From: Aliiglaciecola sp. M165
GTDB taxonomy: Bacteria > Pseudomonadota > Gammaproteobacteria > Enterobacterales > Alteromonadaceae
DNA length: 64,000 bases
NCBI RefSeq assembly: GCF_007197995.1
Contig: NZ_VKKH01000008.1
Span: 124,001 to 188,000, forward strand
Direction: 5' to 3'
In this document: positions 35,332-44,769 of the stretch, in pieces
Layout: every line of letters begins with the position of its first letter
Numbering within the stretch: the stretch's first letter is position 1
The notes under the pieces: model-generated
Databases searched by the model: none
What the model was told of the DNA's origin: nothing
Seen by the model: only the letters and a program-made list of their open reading frames with translations
Made by a program: the position numbers and the translations under genes

Positions 35332-38283
35332 ATGAGTAGAAAAAAACTATTTAAACCCGCTTTGTTGTCAGTTGCTGTTTCCACCGCAATGTGGTCTGGG
35401 CATGGTATTGCTCAACAAACGGATGCTGCGACCCCTAACGATGATGTAGAAGTCATCTCCGTACAAGGTATTCGCGGTTCTTTGATTCGAGCGCAAGCAG
35501 TCAAAATGGACAGCAGCTCAATCGTTGAAGCAATTTCGGCGGAAGACATTGGTAAACTCCCTGATTCATCCATCGCTGAATCGTTGGCTCGACTACCTGG
35601 TCTAGCAGGTGAGCGGGTAGGCGGCAGAACATCTGGTATTTCGGTTCGTGGTTTTAAAGAAGATTTTGTCGGTACATCACTAAATGGCCGAGAGCTTATT
35701 GGTATTGGTGACAACCGTGGTGTTGAATACGACTTGTACCCCTCTGAAATCATGACCGGCGCGACTATATATAAATCCACTGATGCAACACTTTTAGTTC
35801 AAGGTATCGGTGGTACGGTTGACCTTCAAACCGTCAGACCGTTAAACGCTGAAGAAACGCTGACCGTTACCGGTGTTTATGAAAACAGCGGCAGTGATTC
35901 AAGTAACCCTGAGTTCGACAACAAAGGTCATCGTCTAGCACTTTCATTTGTTGAAAAATTCGCCGACGATACCATTGGTTTAGCAGTTGCTATTGCGACA
36001 ACAGAGTCGCCCAACAACCAGCAAAAATATGGTGTTTGGGGCTATGCAGACAACGGCGATGGTATTTTCTTGCCTACCGGTTTAGATACTCAGGCAATCA
36101 GCACCGAATTAGAACGAGATACGATTTCTGCTATTTTACAATTCCGCCCAACAGACAACTTAGATATTGTTGTTGATTATCTAGATATTGATTACTCAGA
36201 TTCTGGTGTGTTACGTGGTTTTATTGAACCCTTTAACGTTGACCCAGCTTCAGTATCTGGCAGTGGCGCTAACTCTACAGGTACACAAGTTGGTGCTAAT
36301 CCCGTGTTGCGTACTGATCCACTGCAAAAAGACGGTGAATTACAGGTCTTTGGCTTGAATATTGAGTATCAACTTAATGATGACTGGACCGTTGAATTTG
36401 ACGCGGCGCGCAGTGAATCTAGCAAGCGTGACCTTCGCGGCGAATCCTATGCAGGTCTTGCTCGCTCAGGTACGTTAACTAATGACCAGTTTGGTACTCG
36501 CGACTTTGTGATGAGTCAAGATGGTATTTTCTTTACTAGCTCAACAGGACTTGATGCCTTTGCAGATCCTAGCACCTTACAATTAACTGGTCCGCAATTC
36601 TGGGGTGGTGGTTTAGCCAGCTTAGAAAGCCAATTTGCCACCAATACGCCACGACTTGATGGTGCGACAGATGCAGATGGTAATCCACTTAATTACAGTT
36701 TTTTGAATGCTCAAGATGGGTTCTTGAACTTTGCTGATTTTGAGGAAGAATTAACCACAGTGCGTATTGAAGCTCAAGGGTTCCTTGAGGGAGATGTGTT
36801 TACCTCTATTACCTTTGGTTTGAATTACAGTGATCGTTACAAAGACAAAGATAACAAGGGCTTTTTTGCTACGGATAGGGGAGCATTCCCAGGTTCGCAA
36901 GCCATTCCTTCGAGTTATGTTTTTGGTTTGGCAGATTTAACCTGGGCTGGTCTAGGCCAGGTCGTAGCTTATGACGGTTTTGCACCCTACAACGATGGTA
37001 CATACGAACAAAATGATGCGGGTTTGCTCGAGCCGGATCGCTTGGGTGACACCTATATCGTGGAAGAAGAAGTTGTTACTGCCTACGTGAAAGCCGATTT
37101 TGCAACCGAGATTAGCGATATGCCATTAACGGGTAATATTGGCGTGCAATATGTTCAAACCGATCAGTCTTCTCAAGGATTCTTGGGTATAGTTGGAGCC
37201 AACCTTCGTGTCTGTGATGACAATTCAGACAATGTAATCGATGATTCCTGCCGTCGAGATATTGGAGCCGACTATTCAAACGTGTTACCGAGCTTAAACA
37301 TGACTCTTGAAGTGGGTGACAATAGGTTTGTGCGCTTTGCTGCCAATAAAGCAATTAGCCGTGCCCGTATCGACCAAATGCAAGCATCTGGTTTTGTGAA
37401 ATTTAACCAAAATATCGAATTGATTGCGATCCCTAATACTTTGGAGGATGTGCAAAACTTCGGTACGCCTTGGTCAAAAGCAGAAGGCAACCCAAGATTG
37501 CGTCCGCTTGAAGCAAATAATTTTGACTTGGCGTATGAGCATTACTTTGAAGATGAGGGATATTTCTCTGCGACAGTATTCTACAAAGATTTGACTAACT
37601 GGACCAACGATGCGTCAGCCAACGGCGAATTAATTAACTTCCGAAATGACCCGACAAACAATGGTGCTGATTACTTTATTCCTGGCTTCCATGATCGTGT
37701 GGCCGAAGAAACCCGACTGTATGGACCAGCGAACGTGCCTTACAGCGTTGGTGACACAATTTCACCTCCTGATTTTGGTACCTTTGCGTTCTTCGAAGAT
37801 GGTTTAACCGGAAGTGTTGAAGGTTTAGAGATAACAGCTAACGTGCCCTTTGGTATGTTCGCTGATGCTCTCGATGGCTTTGGTATTGCTGCTTCAGCGA
37901 CTTACATCGATGCAGAATTGGATAATGGAGCGAAAATCCCTGGTCAATCTGATGAGGTTTTCTCACTGACCGCTTATTATGCCATGGGTGGCTTCGAAAT
38001 ACGTCTCGCCGGAACTGACCGTTCAGAGTTTTTAACCTATGAGCGTGGAGGTTCGAACAAAATCTCTGAAGCGACTCGAGATGGGGTGACCTTGCTCGAT
38101 GCGCAAATCAGTTACGATTTTGCTGACTCTGGTATCGAGTATTTGGAAGGTCTGCGTATATCACTGCAGGGCACTAACTTGACAGACGTTGATGAAGAAA
38201 CCATTGATGGCAATGGCATCGTGACAACACGTCGTCAGTTTGGTCCTTCGTACCTACTGAACTTTAACTACTCGTTCTATTAA
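35332..38283 (+). CDS. TonB-dependent receptor for sugars
   Basis: 983 residues from ATG 35332, with AAGGG upstream; a TTG at 35287 would put 15 residues before the signal peptide. The signal peptide ends near GHGIAQQ. The plug domain (about 55-170) has EAISAEDIGKLPDSSIAESL, RLPGL and GISVRGF, the typical pattern of the large TonB receptors linked to carbohydrate loci in marine Proteobacteria. A long beta-barrel follows and closes with the aromatic-ended strand SYLLNFNYSF. No TonB-box can be fixed with certainty; EVISVQGI is a candidate. Given the neighbours it probably takes up sucrose or alpha-gluco-oligosaccharides. A strong terminator follows, then the halogenase homologue. Confidence 0.93.
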   Translation: MSRKKLFKPALLSVAVSTAMWSGHGIAQQTDAATPNDDVEVISVQGIRGSLIRAQAVKMDSSSIVEAISAEDIGKLPDSSIAESLARLPGLAGERVGGRTSGISVRGFKEDFVGTSLNGRELIGIGDNRGVEYDLYPSEIMTGATIYKSTDATLLVQGIGGTVDLQTVRPLNAEETLTVTGVYENSGSDSSNPEFDNKGHRLALSFVEKFADDTIGLAVAIATTESPNNQQKYGVWGYADNGDGIFLPTGLDTQAISTELERDTISAILQFRPTDNLDIVVDYLDIDYSDSGVLRGFIEPFNVDPASVSGSGANSTGTQVGANPVLRTDPLQKDGELQVFGLNIEYQLNDDWTVEFDAARSESSKRDLRGESYAGLARSGTLTNDQFGTRDFVMSQDGIFFTSSTGLDAFADPSTLQLTGPQFWGGGLASLESQFATNTPRLDGATDADGNPLNYSFLNAQDGFLNFADFEEELTTVRIEAQGFLEGDVFTSITFGLNYSDRYKDKDNKGFFATDRGAFPGSQAIPSSYVFGLADLTWAGLGQVVAYDGFAPYNDGTYEQNDAGLLEPDRLGDTYIVEEEVVTAYVKADFATEISDMPLTGNIGVQYVQTDQSSQGFLGIVGANLRVCDDNSDNVIDDSCRRDIGADYSNVLPSLNMTLEVGDNRFVRFAANKAISRARIDQMQASGFVKFNQNIELIAIPNTLEDVQNFGTPWSKAEGNPRLRPLEANNFDLAYEHYFEDEGYFSATVFYKDLTNWTNDASANGELINFRNDPTNNGADYFIPGFHDRVAEETRLYGPANVPYSVGDTISPPDFGTFAFFEDGLTGSVEGLEITANVPFGMFADALDGFGIAASATYIDAELDNGAKIPGQSDEVFSLTAYYAMGGFEIRLAGTDRSEFLTYERGGSNKISEATRDGVTLLDAQISYDFADSGIEYLEGLRISLQGTNLTDVDEETIDGNGIVTTRRQFGPSYLLNFNYSFY

Positions 38284-38296
38284 AAAGCGTCCCGTG

Positions 38297-38357
38297 AAAG
38301 ACCTCATTTGTCAGATGGCTGATTTATTGGCCAACTGACACTTGAGGTCTTTTTTTA
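38297..38357 (+). terminator. Rho-independent terminator after the TonB-dependent receptor
   Basis: Stem AAAGACCTCA (38297-38306) pairs with TGAGGTCTTT (38343-38352), with an inner stem TGTCAG (309-314) / CTGACA (335-340) and a run of seven T at the end. It lies 14 bases after the stop codon. Read-through to the halogenase gene would be reduced. Confidence 0.9.
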
Positions 38358-38417
38358 CTTTCATCACAATAACTTTTAAAGTCCATTCATTACCGATTAT
38401 TCAAAAGGTTAAGAAAC

Positions 38418-39911
38418 ATGCAACAGCCTGTTCGTAAAGTCGTTATCGCTGGCGGAGGAACCGCAGGGTGGATGACTGCTGCACTTTTACGCAAGGTACT
38501 ACAACAGCAGATCGAAATTCAGTTAATCGAATCCGACGATATTGGTATCGTTGGGGTGGGAGAAGCTACGATCCCTCCGATTCAAATTTTTAATCAATAC
38601 CTTGGTTTAGACGAAAAAGAGTTTCTACGTGAGACTAACGGCACAATAAAGTTGGCAATAAAGTTTGAAAATTGGCGAGTGCCCGGAGAAAGTTATTATC
38701 ACACTTTCGGTGCTCCCGGTGCCCAAATGGGCTTTTGTAGTTTTCAACACTACTGGATGCGTGCGCAACAAGCGGGATTAAAAGAGTCCATGTGGGAGTT
38801 TGATCTTAACTACTTATGTTGTGAACGCGGACTATTTAACAAAATTAAGACTGAAAATCCCATTTACGATTTACAATATGCCTACCATTTCGATTCTGGT
38901 CTGTATGGGCAATATCTTAGAAAACGTGCCACCAAGTCAGGCGTTATTCGCACAGAAGGTATCATTGAACACATTAAAACCGACGATGCCTCTGGCTTCA
39001 TTACCGGCTTGCAACTTAAAAGCGGCGAGCTGGTTGAAGGGGATCTTTTTATAGATTGCACGGGATTCCGAGGACTGTTACTGCGAAAAACCCTTGGAGT
39101 AAACTATGAAAGTTGGGCAGATTTGTTACCTGCAGACAGTGCATGGGCGGTACCCACTGAAAGATTCGAAAAGACATTGCCCTATACCCGAAGCATCGCA
39201 CATCCGGTTGGATGGCAATGGCGCATTCCGTTAACTCACCGAAACGGTAATGGTATCGTATACAGTTCGAAATACATCAGCGATGAGAGAGCCCTTGAGG
39301 CGTTAATGAACAACCTGGATTCGAAACCTTTGGATGAACCAAGGAAAATTCAATTTGAGACAGGAAGAACGGCGCAACAATGGCATAAAAATGTCGTCGC
39401 TATCGGCTTGTCCAGTGGATTTTTGGAGCCCTTGGAATCCACCAGTATACATCTCATTCAATCTGGTATCGTGCGTTTGTTGAAGATGTTTCCAAACCAG
39501 GGGATCACTCCTGGCGTTATTGATTTATACAATGCTGAATCCAAATTCGAATTTGAAACCATCCGAGATTTTATCGTTTTACATTATTACGTGAATGAGC
39601 GGGAAGACTCACAGTTCTGGAAAGATATGCGCAATTTGACCTTGCCTGAACGTTTGCGGGTAAAGTTAGAGGCTTTTAAAGAGTCCGCAGCAATTTTTAA
39701 TGATCCAAGTGATATATTTAAAGATGCATCATGGTTGCAGGTGATGATGGGGCAGGGGGCCATGCCAAAAGATTTTCATCCTGCCGCCAAGATTTCGACA
39801 GAAAACGAGTTACTGGCTGTGATGAAGAAGATACTCGATGCAAAACATCAACCGCTAGATAAGATGTTGTCACATGACGAGTTCTTAGCCCGTTATACTG
39901 GCGCTGCGTAG
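38418..39911 (+). CDS. Flavin-dependent tryptophan halogenase-family protein
   Basis: 497 residues. FAD-binding GGGTAGWMTAALL (about 12-24), the halogenase W-x-W-x-I-P motif as GWQWRIP (266-271), the catalytic Lys equivalent at residue 78 (GTIKLAIKF) and the Glu of FLEPLESTSIHL are all present. The enzyme should therefore be able to form hypohalous acid and halogenate an aromatic substrate. It is somewhat shorter than RebH/PrnA. Homologues next to TonB-dependent receptors are frequent in marine and aquatic Proteobacteria, and their natural substrate is unsettled. A flavin reductase gene, normally needed, is not in the window. It may be co-regulated with the sugar locus. Confidence 0.9.
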   Translation: MQQPVRKVVIAGGGTAGWMTAALLRKVLQQQIEIQLIESDDIGIVGVGEATIPPIQIFNQYLGLDEKEFLRETNGTIKLAIKFENWRVPGESYYHTFGAPGAQMGFCSFQHYWMRAQQAGLKESMWEFDLNYLCCERGLFNKIKTENPIYDLQYAYHFDSGLYGQYLRKRATKSGVIRTEGIIEHIKTDDASGFITGLQLKSGELVEGDLFIDCTGFRGLLLRKTLGVNYESWADLLPADSAWAVPTERFEKTLPYTRSIAHPVGWQWRIPLTHRNGNGIVYSSKYISDERALEALMNNLDSKPLDEPRKIQFETGRTAQQWHKNVVAIGLSSGFLEPLESTSIHLIQSGIVRLLKMFPNQGITPGVIDLYNAESKFEFETIRDFIVLHYYVNEREDSQFWKDMRNLTLPERLRVKLEAFKESAAIFNDPSDIFKDASWLQVMMGQGAMPKDFHPAAKISTENELLAVMKKILDAKHQPLDKMLSHDEFLARYTGAA

Positions 39912-39940
39912 CGCACTTTATCAACACAATTGAAAAATCA

Positions 39941-40024
39941 GGAAGGCAATTTTATGGGACAGGACAGGCCCATAAAAACCACCTTCCTAACTTTAGACCA
40001 ATCCACTTCTTTATGTGGATTGGT
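39941..40024. terminator. Paired hairpins between convergent halogenase and glucosidase genes
   Basis: First hairpin: GGAAGG (39941-39946) with CCTTCC (39982-39987), enclosing TTTTATGGG (39950-39958) with CCCATAAAA (39969-39977). Second: ACCAATCCAC (39997-40006) with GTGGATTGGT (40015-40024), a perfect ten-base stem. Both lie between converging genes and probably end transcription from each side, although the T-runs are poor. Function otherwise unknown. Confidence 0.6.
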
Positions 40025-40030
40025 ATTACA

Positions 40031-41728
40031 TCAACTCTGGGTGTCCACCATACATATTACTGCTTGATAGGGCAGTAACTCGACGCTAGTTCCTTCATGC
40101 GCCAACGACGTGCAGTTGTTTTGCAGCACGCCGGTTATTTTTAATGATTCAGCTAACGTAACTGCGCAATTTTCTTCTGAAAAATTGAGCATAATCAATA
40201 AGGTTTCATCATCCAGTTTTCTCAGATAGGCAAACATCTGTTGATGCTCAGGGAAAAGCAATTCATAGCTACCATAGACCAGCGTTAGTTTTTGTTTGCG
40301 CAAGGCTACCATCTGGCGGAAATAATTCAGCTCAGAGTCGCTACGATCTTGCTGTTCTTCAACATTTACGTCGATGTGATTAGGATTGATTTTGATCCAA
40401 GGAACACCTTTCGTAAAACCCGCATTCTCATTCGCATTCCATTGCATCGGTGTTCTGGCGTTGTCACGGCCCACTAGCTTGTGTGACTCGATCAGTGCAT
40501 CAACGTCACCACCCTCAGATTGAGTAAGGTGATACCAATTGAGCGTCATCAAGTCTTTGTAGTCTTCAATGTTTTCAAACTTAATGTTGCTCATGCCGAT
40601 TTCATCACCCATATAATAATAGGGAGTGCCACGCATGGTGAGCAGAAAAGTGGTTAGCATTTTAGAGGCTCTTGCTCGCCATTTTGGCGCATCATTCGCC
40701 CAACGGGTAACCATACGAGGGAAATCATGGTTACCCAAGTAAATAGTATTCCACCCTTTTTCGGCAAAAACTGTATCCCATTCAGTCATGACTTTTTTGA
40801 ACTTGACCAAGTTTTGGTAATCATCATTAACAATGTAGCGCTCGCCGACGCCGATGGACTGATGATCAAAGTGATAGCTCATATTGAGCTCTTTTCTGTC
40901 CTCATCGACAAGTTTCAAAACGTTATCTGTTTTGGTTCCAGGCCCTTCGGCAACGGTCATGATGTCGTAATGCTGCAGTACTTGTTGATTCATTTCTTGC
41001 AAATATTCATGCAACCTTGGACCTTGAGCGTAAATGTCTATCATGTTTTGGCCTTGATAGCGTTCGGGAAACTCGGGGTAGCCTGGGTGTTTTGAAATAA
41101 AAGTAATCACGTCCATGCGGAATCCATCAATGCCTTTTTTGAACCAAAAGTGCATCATGTCGTAGATTTCAGCCCGTAGTTTTGGGTTCTCCCAATTTAG
41201 ATCAGGCTGTTTCTCCGAAAAATAGTGTAGATAGTAGGCGTCAGTCGTTTCATCGTACTTCCACGCAGAGCCATTTTTAGCAAAGTAGCTCCAGCGTTTC
41301 GGTGGGTGACCATGTTCAGCCGGCCACCAATGATAAAAATTACGGTATGGATTGTCACGAGATTGGCGAGATTGCTGAAACCATTCATGTTCATCACTGG
41401 AATGATTGACAACCAGGTCCATGACAAGCTTGATGCCTCTTTTGTGCATTCCTGCCAATAGCTCGTCAAAATCTTCCATCGTGCCAAATTCAGCCATGAT
41501 GTTGCGATAATCCGAAATATCATAACCATTATCGTCGTTAGGAGAGCGATAAACCGGGTTTAACCAAACGACGTCGATACCGAGGCTTTTGATATAATCG
41601 AGACGTTGGATAATACCTCGTATGTCGCCGATACCATCGCCATTACTGTCTTGGAAACTACGGGGGTAAATCTGATATACCACGGCTTCTTTCCACCAAG
41701 CTCGTTGCATTTTGCTTAGTCTGGGCAT
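40031..41728 (-). CDS. GH13 alpha-glucosidase, probably oligo-1,6-glucosidase type
   Basis: 565 residues from ATG 41728, which has GGAG seven bases upstream; a GTG at 41740 is less likely. All GH13 signature regions are seen: DLVVNHSSDEH, GFRMDVITFI with nucleophile Asp196, VAEGPG with acid/base Glu251, and LGNHDFPR with transition-state Asp325. The residue after the nucleophile is Val. In this subgroup (GH13_31) Val is associated with alpha-1,6 linkages and Ala/Thr with alpha-1,4, so isomaltose-type oligosaccharides are likely substrates. No signal peptide, so it acts in the cytoplasm on imported sugars. It sits 46 bases downstream of the MFS transporter gene, likely one operon. Confidence 0.92.
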   Translation of the reverse strand: MPRLSKMQRAWWKEAVVYQIYPRSFQDSNGDGIGDIRGIIQRLDYIKSLGIDVVWLNPVYRSPNDDNGYDISDYRNIMAEFGTMEDFDELLAGMHKRGIKLVMDLVVNHSSDEHEWFQQSRQSRDNPYRNFYHWWPAEHGHPPKRWSYFAKNGSAWKYDETTDAYYLHYFSEKQPDLNWENPKLRAEIYDMMHFWFKKGIDGFRMDVITFISKHPGYPEFPERYQGQNMIDIYAQGPRLHEYLQEMNQQVLQHYDIMTVAEGPGTKTDNVLKLVDEDRKELNMSYHFDHQSIGVGERYIVNDDYQNLVKFKKVMTEWDTVFAEKGWNTIYLGNHDFPRMVTRWANDAPKWRARASKMLTTFLLTMRGTPYYYMGDEIGMSNIKFENIEDYKDLMTLNWYHLTQSEGGDVDALIESHKLVGRDNARTPMQWNANENAGFTKGVPWIKINPNHIDVNVEEQQDRSDSELNYFRQMVALRKQKLTLVYGSYELLFPEHQQMFAYLRKLDDETLLIMLNFSEENCAVTLAESLKITGVLQNNCTSLAHEGTSVELLPYQAVICMVDTQS

Positions 41729-41786
41729 GCTTTGCTCCACTTGAAAAAGTGTTTTATTAACTGTGTTGGAAAAGGGTATGCCGAGC

Positions 41787-43160
41787 TTAGCGCTCGGTCA
41801 TACTTCTCGCTTCGGCTTCGGCTTTGAGCGCCTCACCGGTATCTGTGTCTGTCTTGTTGTCATGTAGTCTTAATGCAAAACACGCAGCAATCACCAGACA
41901 AACACCACATAAAACAATGGCATTACGGGGGTCACCCATAAGTAGTGAGTCGTAGTACAATCCGACCGTAAGCATGCTGATAATTTGTGGCAGACATATA
42001 AATGCGTTAAGCAGTCCCATGTATACCCCCATGCGTTTTGCAGGAACTACGTCAGCGGCAATTATAAACGGCAGAGTAATAATACCAGCCCAACCCACAC
42101 CAACTAATATCATGGCTGTAAATACCAAGTGCAGTTGCTGGGTGAATAGAATGGAGATGAAACCCATACCACCGATAGCAAGAAATAGGGCGTAAGTATT
42201 TTTCTTACCTATACGATGGATAAAAGATGGTACCAAGAAGGACATAACCACCGTAGTTATATTCATTACCGCGAAAGCTAACCCAACGTTTGCTGTGCCT
42301 TCAGCAAACCCTGGCGAATCAGGTGTGGGAGCATTGAAACTGTGACGAGCAATTGAAAGCGCTAAAAATTGCCACATCAAAGGCATGCCGTACCAAGAGA
42401 AAAACTTCACCCACCACAAGCGCCTGATTTCATCAGGCATGTCTTTTATTGCTGAAAAAATTTCTACGATCGCGCTACCAAATGCGTTTTTGCCTTCATG
42501 TTCTTTACGAAAAGCCTCCAGATCTTCAGGGGGATCCTCTTGCGTGGTGTAGGCTGTCCAACACACGGTGACAAGCATGGCAACCACACCAACAACAAAT
42601 GAATATTTGACAATATCTGGGATTGAATTCCCATCTGTGGCACTGGCTACACCAAATGCCAACATGATAAGGGGCATAAGACCGGCCAACAATTGACCAC
42701 TGGCTAACATGAAGGTTTGTACGGCATAACCCACGGTTCGCTGTTCGGATTCGAGTTTATCTGCCACTAACGCCTTGTAGGGCTCCATAGCAGTGTTCAT
42801 CGCCGCATCCAAAATCCAGAATAGACCTACTGCCATCCACAAGTATGGCACATAGGGCATGAACATTACCGCGATGCTGCCTACCAAGGCACCAATCAAA
42901 AAATACGGTTTCCTGCGTCCGAATCGAGTCCAGGTGCCGTCACTCATGGCACCAATAAGTGGTTGGATCAATAATCCGGTAACAGGGCCAGCTAGCCATA
43001 AAATGGGTAGTTCAGATTCAACAGCGCCGTGGTAGCGGAAAATAGGACTCAAATTGGCCTGTTGCAAACCAAATCCATATTGGATCCCTAAAAACCCAAA
43101 GCTCATATTCCAGATTTGCCAAAATGACATTCTTGGCTTTCGTTTGCTCACTCCAGACAT
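41787..43160 (-). CDS. SLC45/GPH-like MFS sugar transporter
   Basis: 457 residues with twelve predicted membrane helices. The loop between helices 2 and 3 reads DGTWTRFGRRKPYFLIGALV, the diagnostic segment of bacterial SLC45-like transporters that carry sucrose, maltose or related glucosides by proton symport. The middle loop (about 205-235) is charged. It probably moves into the cytoplasm the sugar delivered by the TonB-dependent receptor. It is the first gene of the transporter-glucosidase unit, with a near-perfect LacI-type palindrome 70 bases upstream of its ATG. The C terminus is short and acidic (TDTDTGEALKAEAEARSM). Confidence 0.9.
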   Translation of the reverse strand: MSGVSKRKPRMSFWQIWNMSFGFLGIQYGFGLQQANLSPIFRYHGAVESELPILWLAGPVTGLLIQPLIGAMSDGTWTRFGRRKPYFLIGALVGSIAVMFMPYVPYLWMAVGLFWILDAAMNTAMEPYKALVADKLESEQRTVGYAVQTFMLASGQLLAGLMPLIMLAFGVASATDGNSIPDIVKYSFVVGVVAMLVTVCWTAYTTQEDPPEDLEAFRKEHEGKNAFGSAIVEIFSAIKDMPDEIRRLWWVKFFSWYGMPLMWQFLALSIARHSFNAPTPDSPGFAEGTANVGLAFAVMNITTVVMSFLVPSFIHRIGKKNTYALFLAIGGMGFISILFTQQLHLVFTAMILVGVGWAGIITLPFIIAADVVPAKRMGVYMGLLNAFICLPQIISMLTVGLYYDSLLMGDPRNAIVLCGVCLVIAACFALRLHDNKTDTDTGEALKAEAEARSMTER

Positions 43161-43229
43161 AAATTCGACTCTTGTTAGTGATTGAAACGCTTACGACATT
43201 GCTTCCACATGTAAACGCAGTGTTAAATC

Positions 43230-43247
43230 ATCTTAAAGGTTTAAGAT
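43230..43247. promoter_or_regulatory. Near-perfect LacI-family operator upstream of the MFS transporter
   Basis: ATCTTAAAGGTTTAAGAT: eight-base arms are exact inverted repeats around a GG centre. It lies 70 bases before the transporter ATG, in the 490-base region between this gene and the divergent LacI gene. Similar sequences lie upstream of the receptor, the regulator and amylosucrase. Confidence 0.75.
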
Positions 43248-43577
43248 AGATATTTCTATAGTTTTTTCAAGAATTTTTATCGATAGGGAGAGCAAGTAAG
43301 TGATGCGAAATCGACGATGCAAATATACTAGGGAACAGCCGAGATAGTATGAAATGTCAACAAATAGAAGGTGTCGCAGGAAATCTTCAATCAACCAATT
43401 GCTGATAAATATGCCATCCATGGTAAGTTTTTGACACGCTCGCAAGCACTTTGTACTAAAGTCGTATAAAGTGGTGATTGTTAATAAGTTGTATTGGCTA
43501 TATCATACTGCGGTTCTTAACTAATTAAGCCGCGTGCTTCAATGAAAATAATAGTGTTTTTGTAAATCGACTTAACG

Positions 43578-43595
43578 ACTATAAACCTTTAAGTT
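43578..43595. promoter_or_regulatory. Candidate LacI-family operator upstream of its own gene
   Basis: ACTATAAACCTTTAAGTT agrees at 14 of 18 positions with the reverse complement of the palindrome at 43230. It lies 57 bases before the inferred AUC start of the LacI gene, consistent with autoregulation. Confidence 0.5.
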
Positions 43596-43651
43596 GAAAA
43601 GCAATATGGCTGTCAATATTCATTAGTCATAGCGGTTGAGGTGATCGTCTC

Positions 43652-44692
43652 ATCAAACGTAAAGTTAATCTTAAACAAGTTGCTCTTGAATTGGGCGTGT
43701 CGACTGCAACGATTTCGAATGCATTCAACCGACCAGACCAATTATCTGCTAAATTGCGCGAACGAATTTTACGCGATGCAGCAAAGCTTGGGTATCATGG
43801 TCCCAATTTAGCAGCACGAACACTGCGAAGAGGAGAATCTGACGTTATTGGCGTGATGTTATCTGATTCTCTTACGTATAGCTTGTCTGATCCAGTTGCA
43901 AATCAGTTACTGCAAGGAGTATCAGAGGTTTTGGTTGAGCGTAACAAACACTTGCTTTTGCTCTCCAGTCATATCGACTCCTCAGAACAGCGAGGTGCTG
44001 AATCGCTTCCGGATGGTTTTATTTTGTACGGAACCATTGATCAGCCTTCTTTTGAGCGAGTGAAAAGAACCGGCAAGCCTTTGGTACTGGTTGACTTTGA
44101 ATCTGATGAAATCACTTCAGTAAATATTGATAATGAAAAAGGTGCGTATAAAATCGCGGATCTTGCATTAAAACAGGGCAGTAACGAAGTTGCAGTGCTG
44201 GGGCTGAAATTGATAGATTTCGATCGCGTTTGTCGTTTAACACAGGCAGATTTGGATGCAGAGTATAAAGAAATATCTCGTTCTCGATTAGCCGGTTTTA
44301 CTCGCGCTGCAACGGAAAATGGTTGTGCATTTCAGCCTGATAGTGTGTGGCATATTCCCATCAATAGCACGGCTAACGCGGAGATAGCTGCGCGTGAAGC
44401 ACTGACTAAACATCCTCGGCCCAATGTGCTGCTGTGTATGAGTGATGTGATCGCACTTTCTGCTATCAGAGTTGCCCGTGATCTGGGACTAGATGTACCC
44501 AATGATGTCAGTATCACTGGCTTTGATGGCATACCAGAATCTGAACGCTCCAATCCTCCTCTGAGTACAGTGTGTCAACAAAGCATTGAAAAAGGCCGAC
44601 TGGCAGCGACTATGCTTTTGGACGGTGCAGATGATAAACAAGTCACGTTGGAGACCAAATTGGAAGTCAGGGGATCGATAGGTAACAGTTGA
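43652..44692 (+). CDS. LacI-family regulator of the sugar locus, apparent AUC start
   Basis: 346 residues if translation begins at ATC 43652. The helix-turn-helix reads KRKVNLKQVALELGVSTATI and needs this start; the next usable start, TTG at 43691, would cut off the first recognition helices. Upstream of ATC there is no ATG, GTG or TTG in frame back to TGA at 43637, but GAGGTGATC, an exceptionally good Shine-Dalgarno, sits eight bases before. The hinge NLAARTLRRGESDVIGVML and a periplasmic-binding-like effector domain (GFDGIPESERSNPPLSTVCQ) follow. It is the natural candidate for a sucrose-responsive repressor (ScrR-like) of the surrounding genes. Ends in a strong hairpin shared with the convergent amylosucrase gene. 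Confidence 0.88.
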   Translation: MKRKVNLKQVALELGVSTATISNAFNRPDQLSAKLRERILRDAAKLGYHGPNLAARTLRRGESDVIGVMLSDSLTYSLSDPVANQLLQGVSEVLVERNKHLLLLSSHIDSSEQRGAESLPDGFILYGTIDQPSFERVKRTGKPLVLVDFESDEITSVNIDNEKGAYKIADLALKQGSNEVAVLGLKLIDFDRVCRLTQADLDAEYKEISRSRLAGFTRAATENGCAFQPDSVWHIPINSTANAEIAAREALTKHPRPNVLLCMSDVIALSAIRVARDLGLDVPNDVSITGFDGIPESERSNPPLSTVCQQSIEKGRLAATMLLDGADDKQVTLETKLEVRGSIGNS

Positions 44693-44712
44693 GCACTTTG
44701 ACTAACGTAAAT

Positions 44713-44750
44713 CTTCGATTAGCAGTGCGCAGAGGCACTGCTAATCGAAG
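44713..44750. terminator. Bidirectional hairpin between lacI-type and amylosucrase genes
   Basis: A 16-base perfect stem, CTTCGATTAGCAGTGC (44713-44728) with GCACTGCTAATCGAAG (44735-44750), and a six-base loop. It lies 20 bases from each of two converging stop codons. No long T-run on either side, but the stem is strong enough to separate transcription. Confidence 0.82.
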
Positions 44751-44769
44751 TTAGCGTTTGTCACTTGCC

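Noticed and set aside
43233-43445. 70-residue frame on the minus strand in the MFS/LacI gap
   Set aside because: Low-quality composition, no Shine-Dalgarno, and it covers the putative operator and promoter region.
43691-43693. TTG start for the LacI regulator
   Set aside because: It would remove the first helix of the DNA-binding domain; no Shine-Dalgarno is near it.
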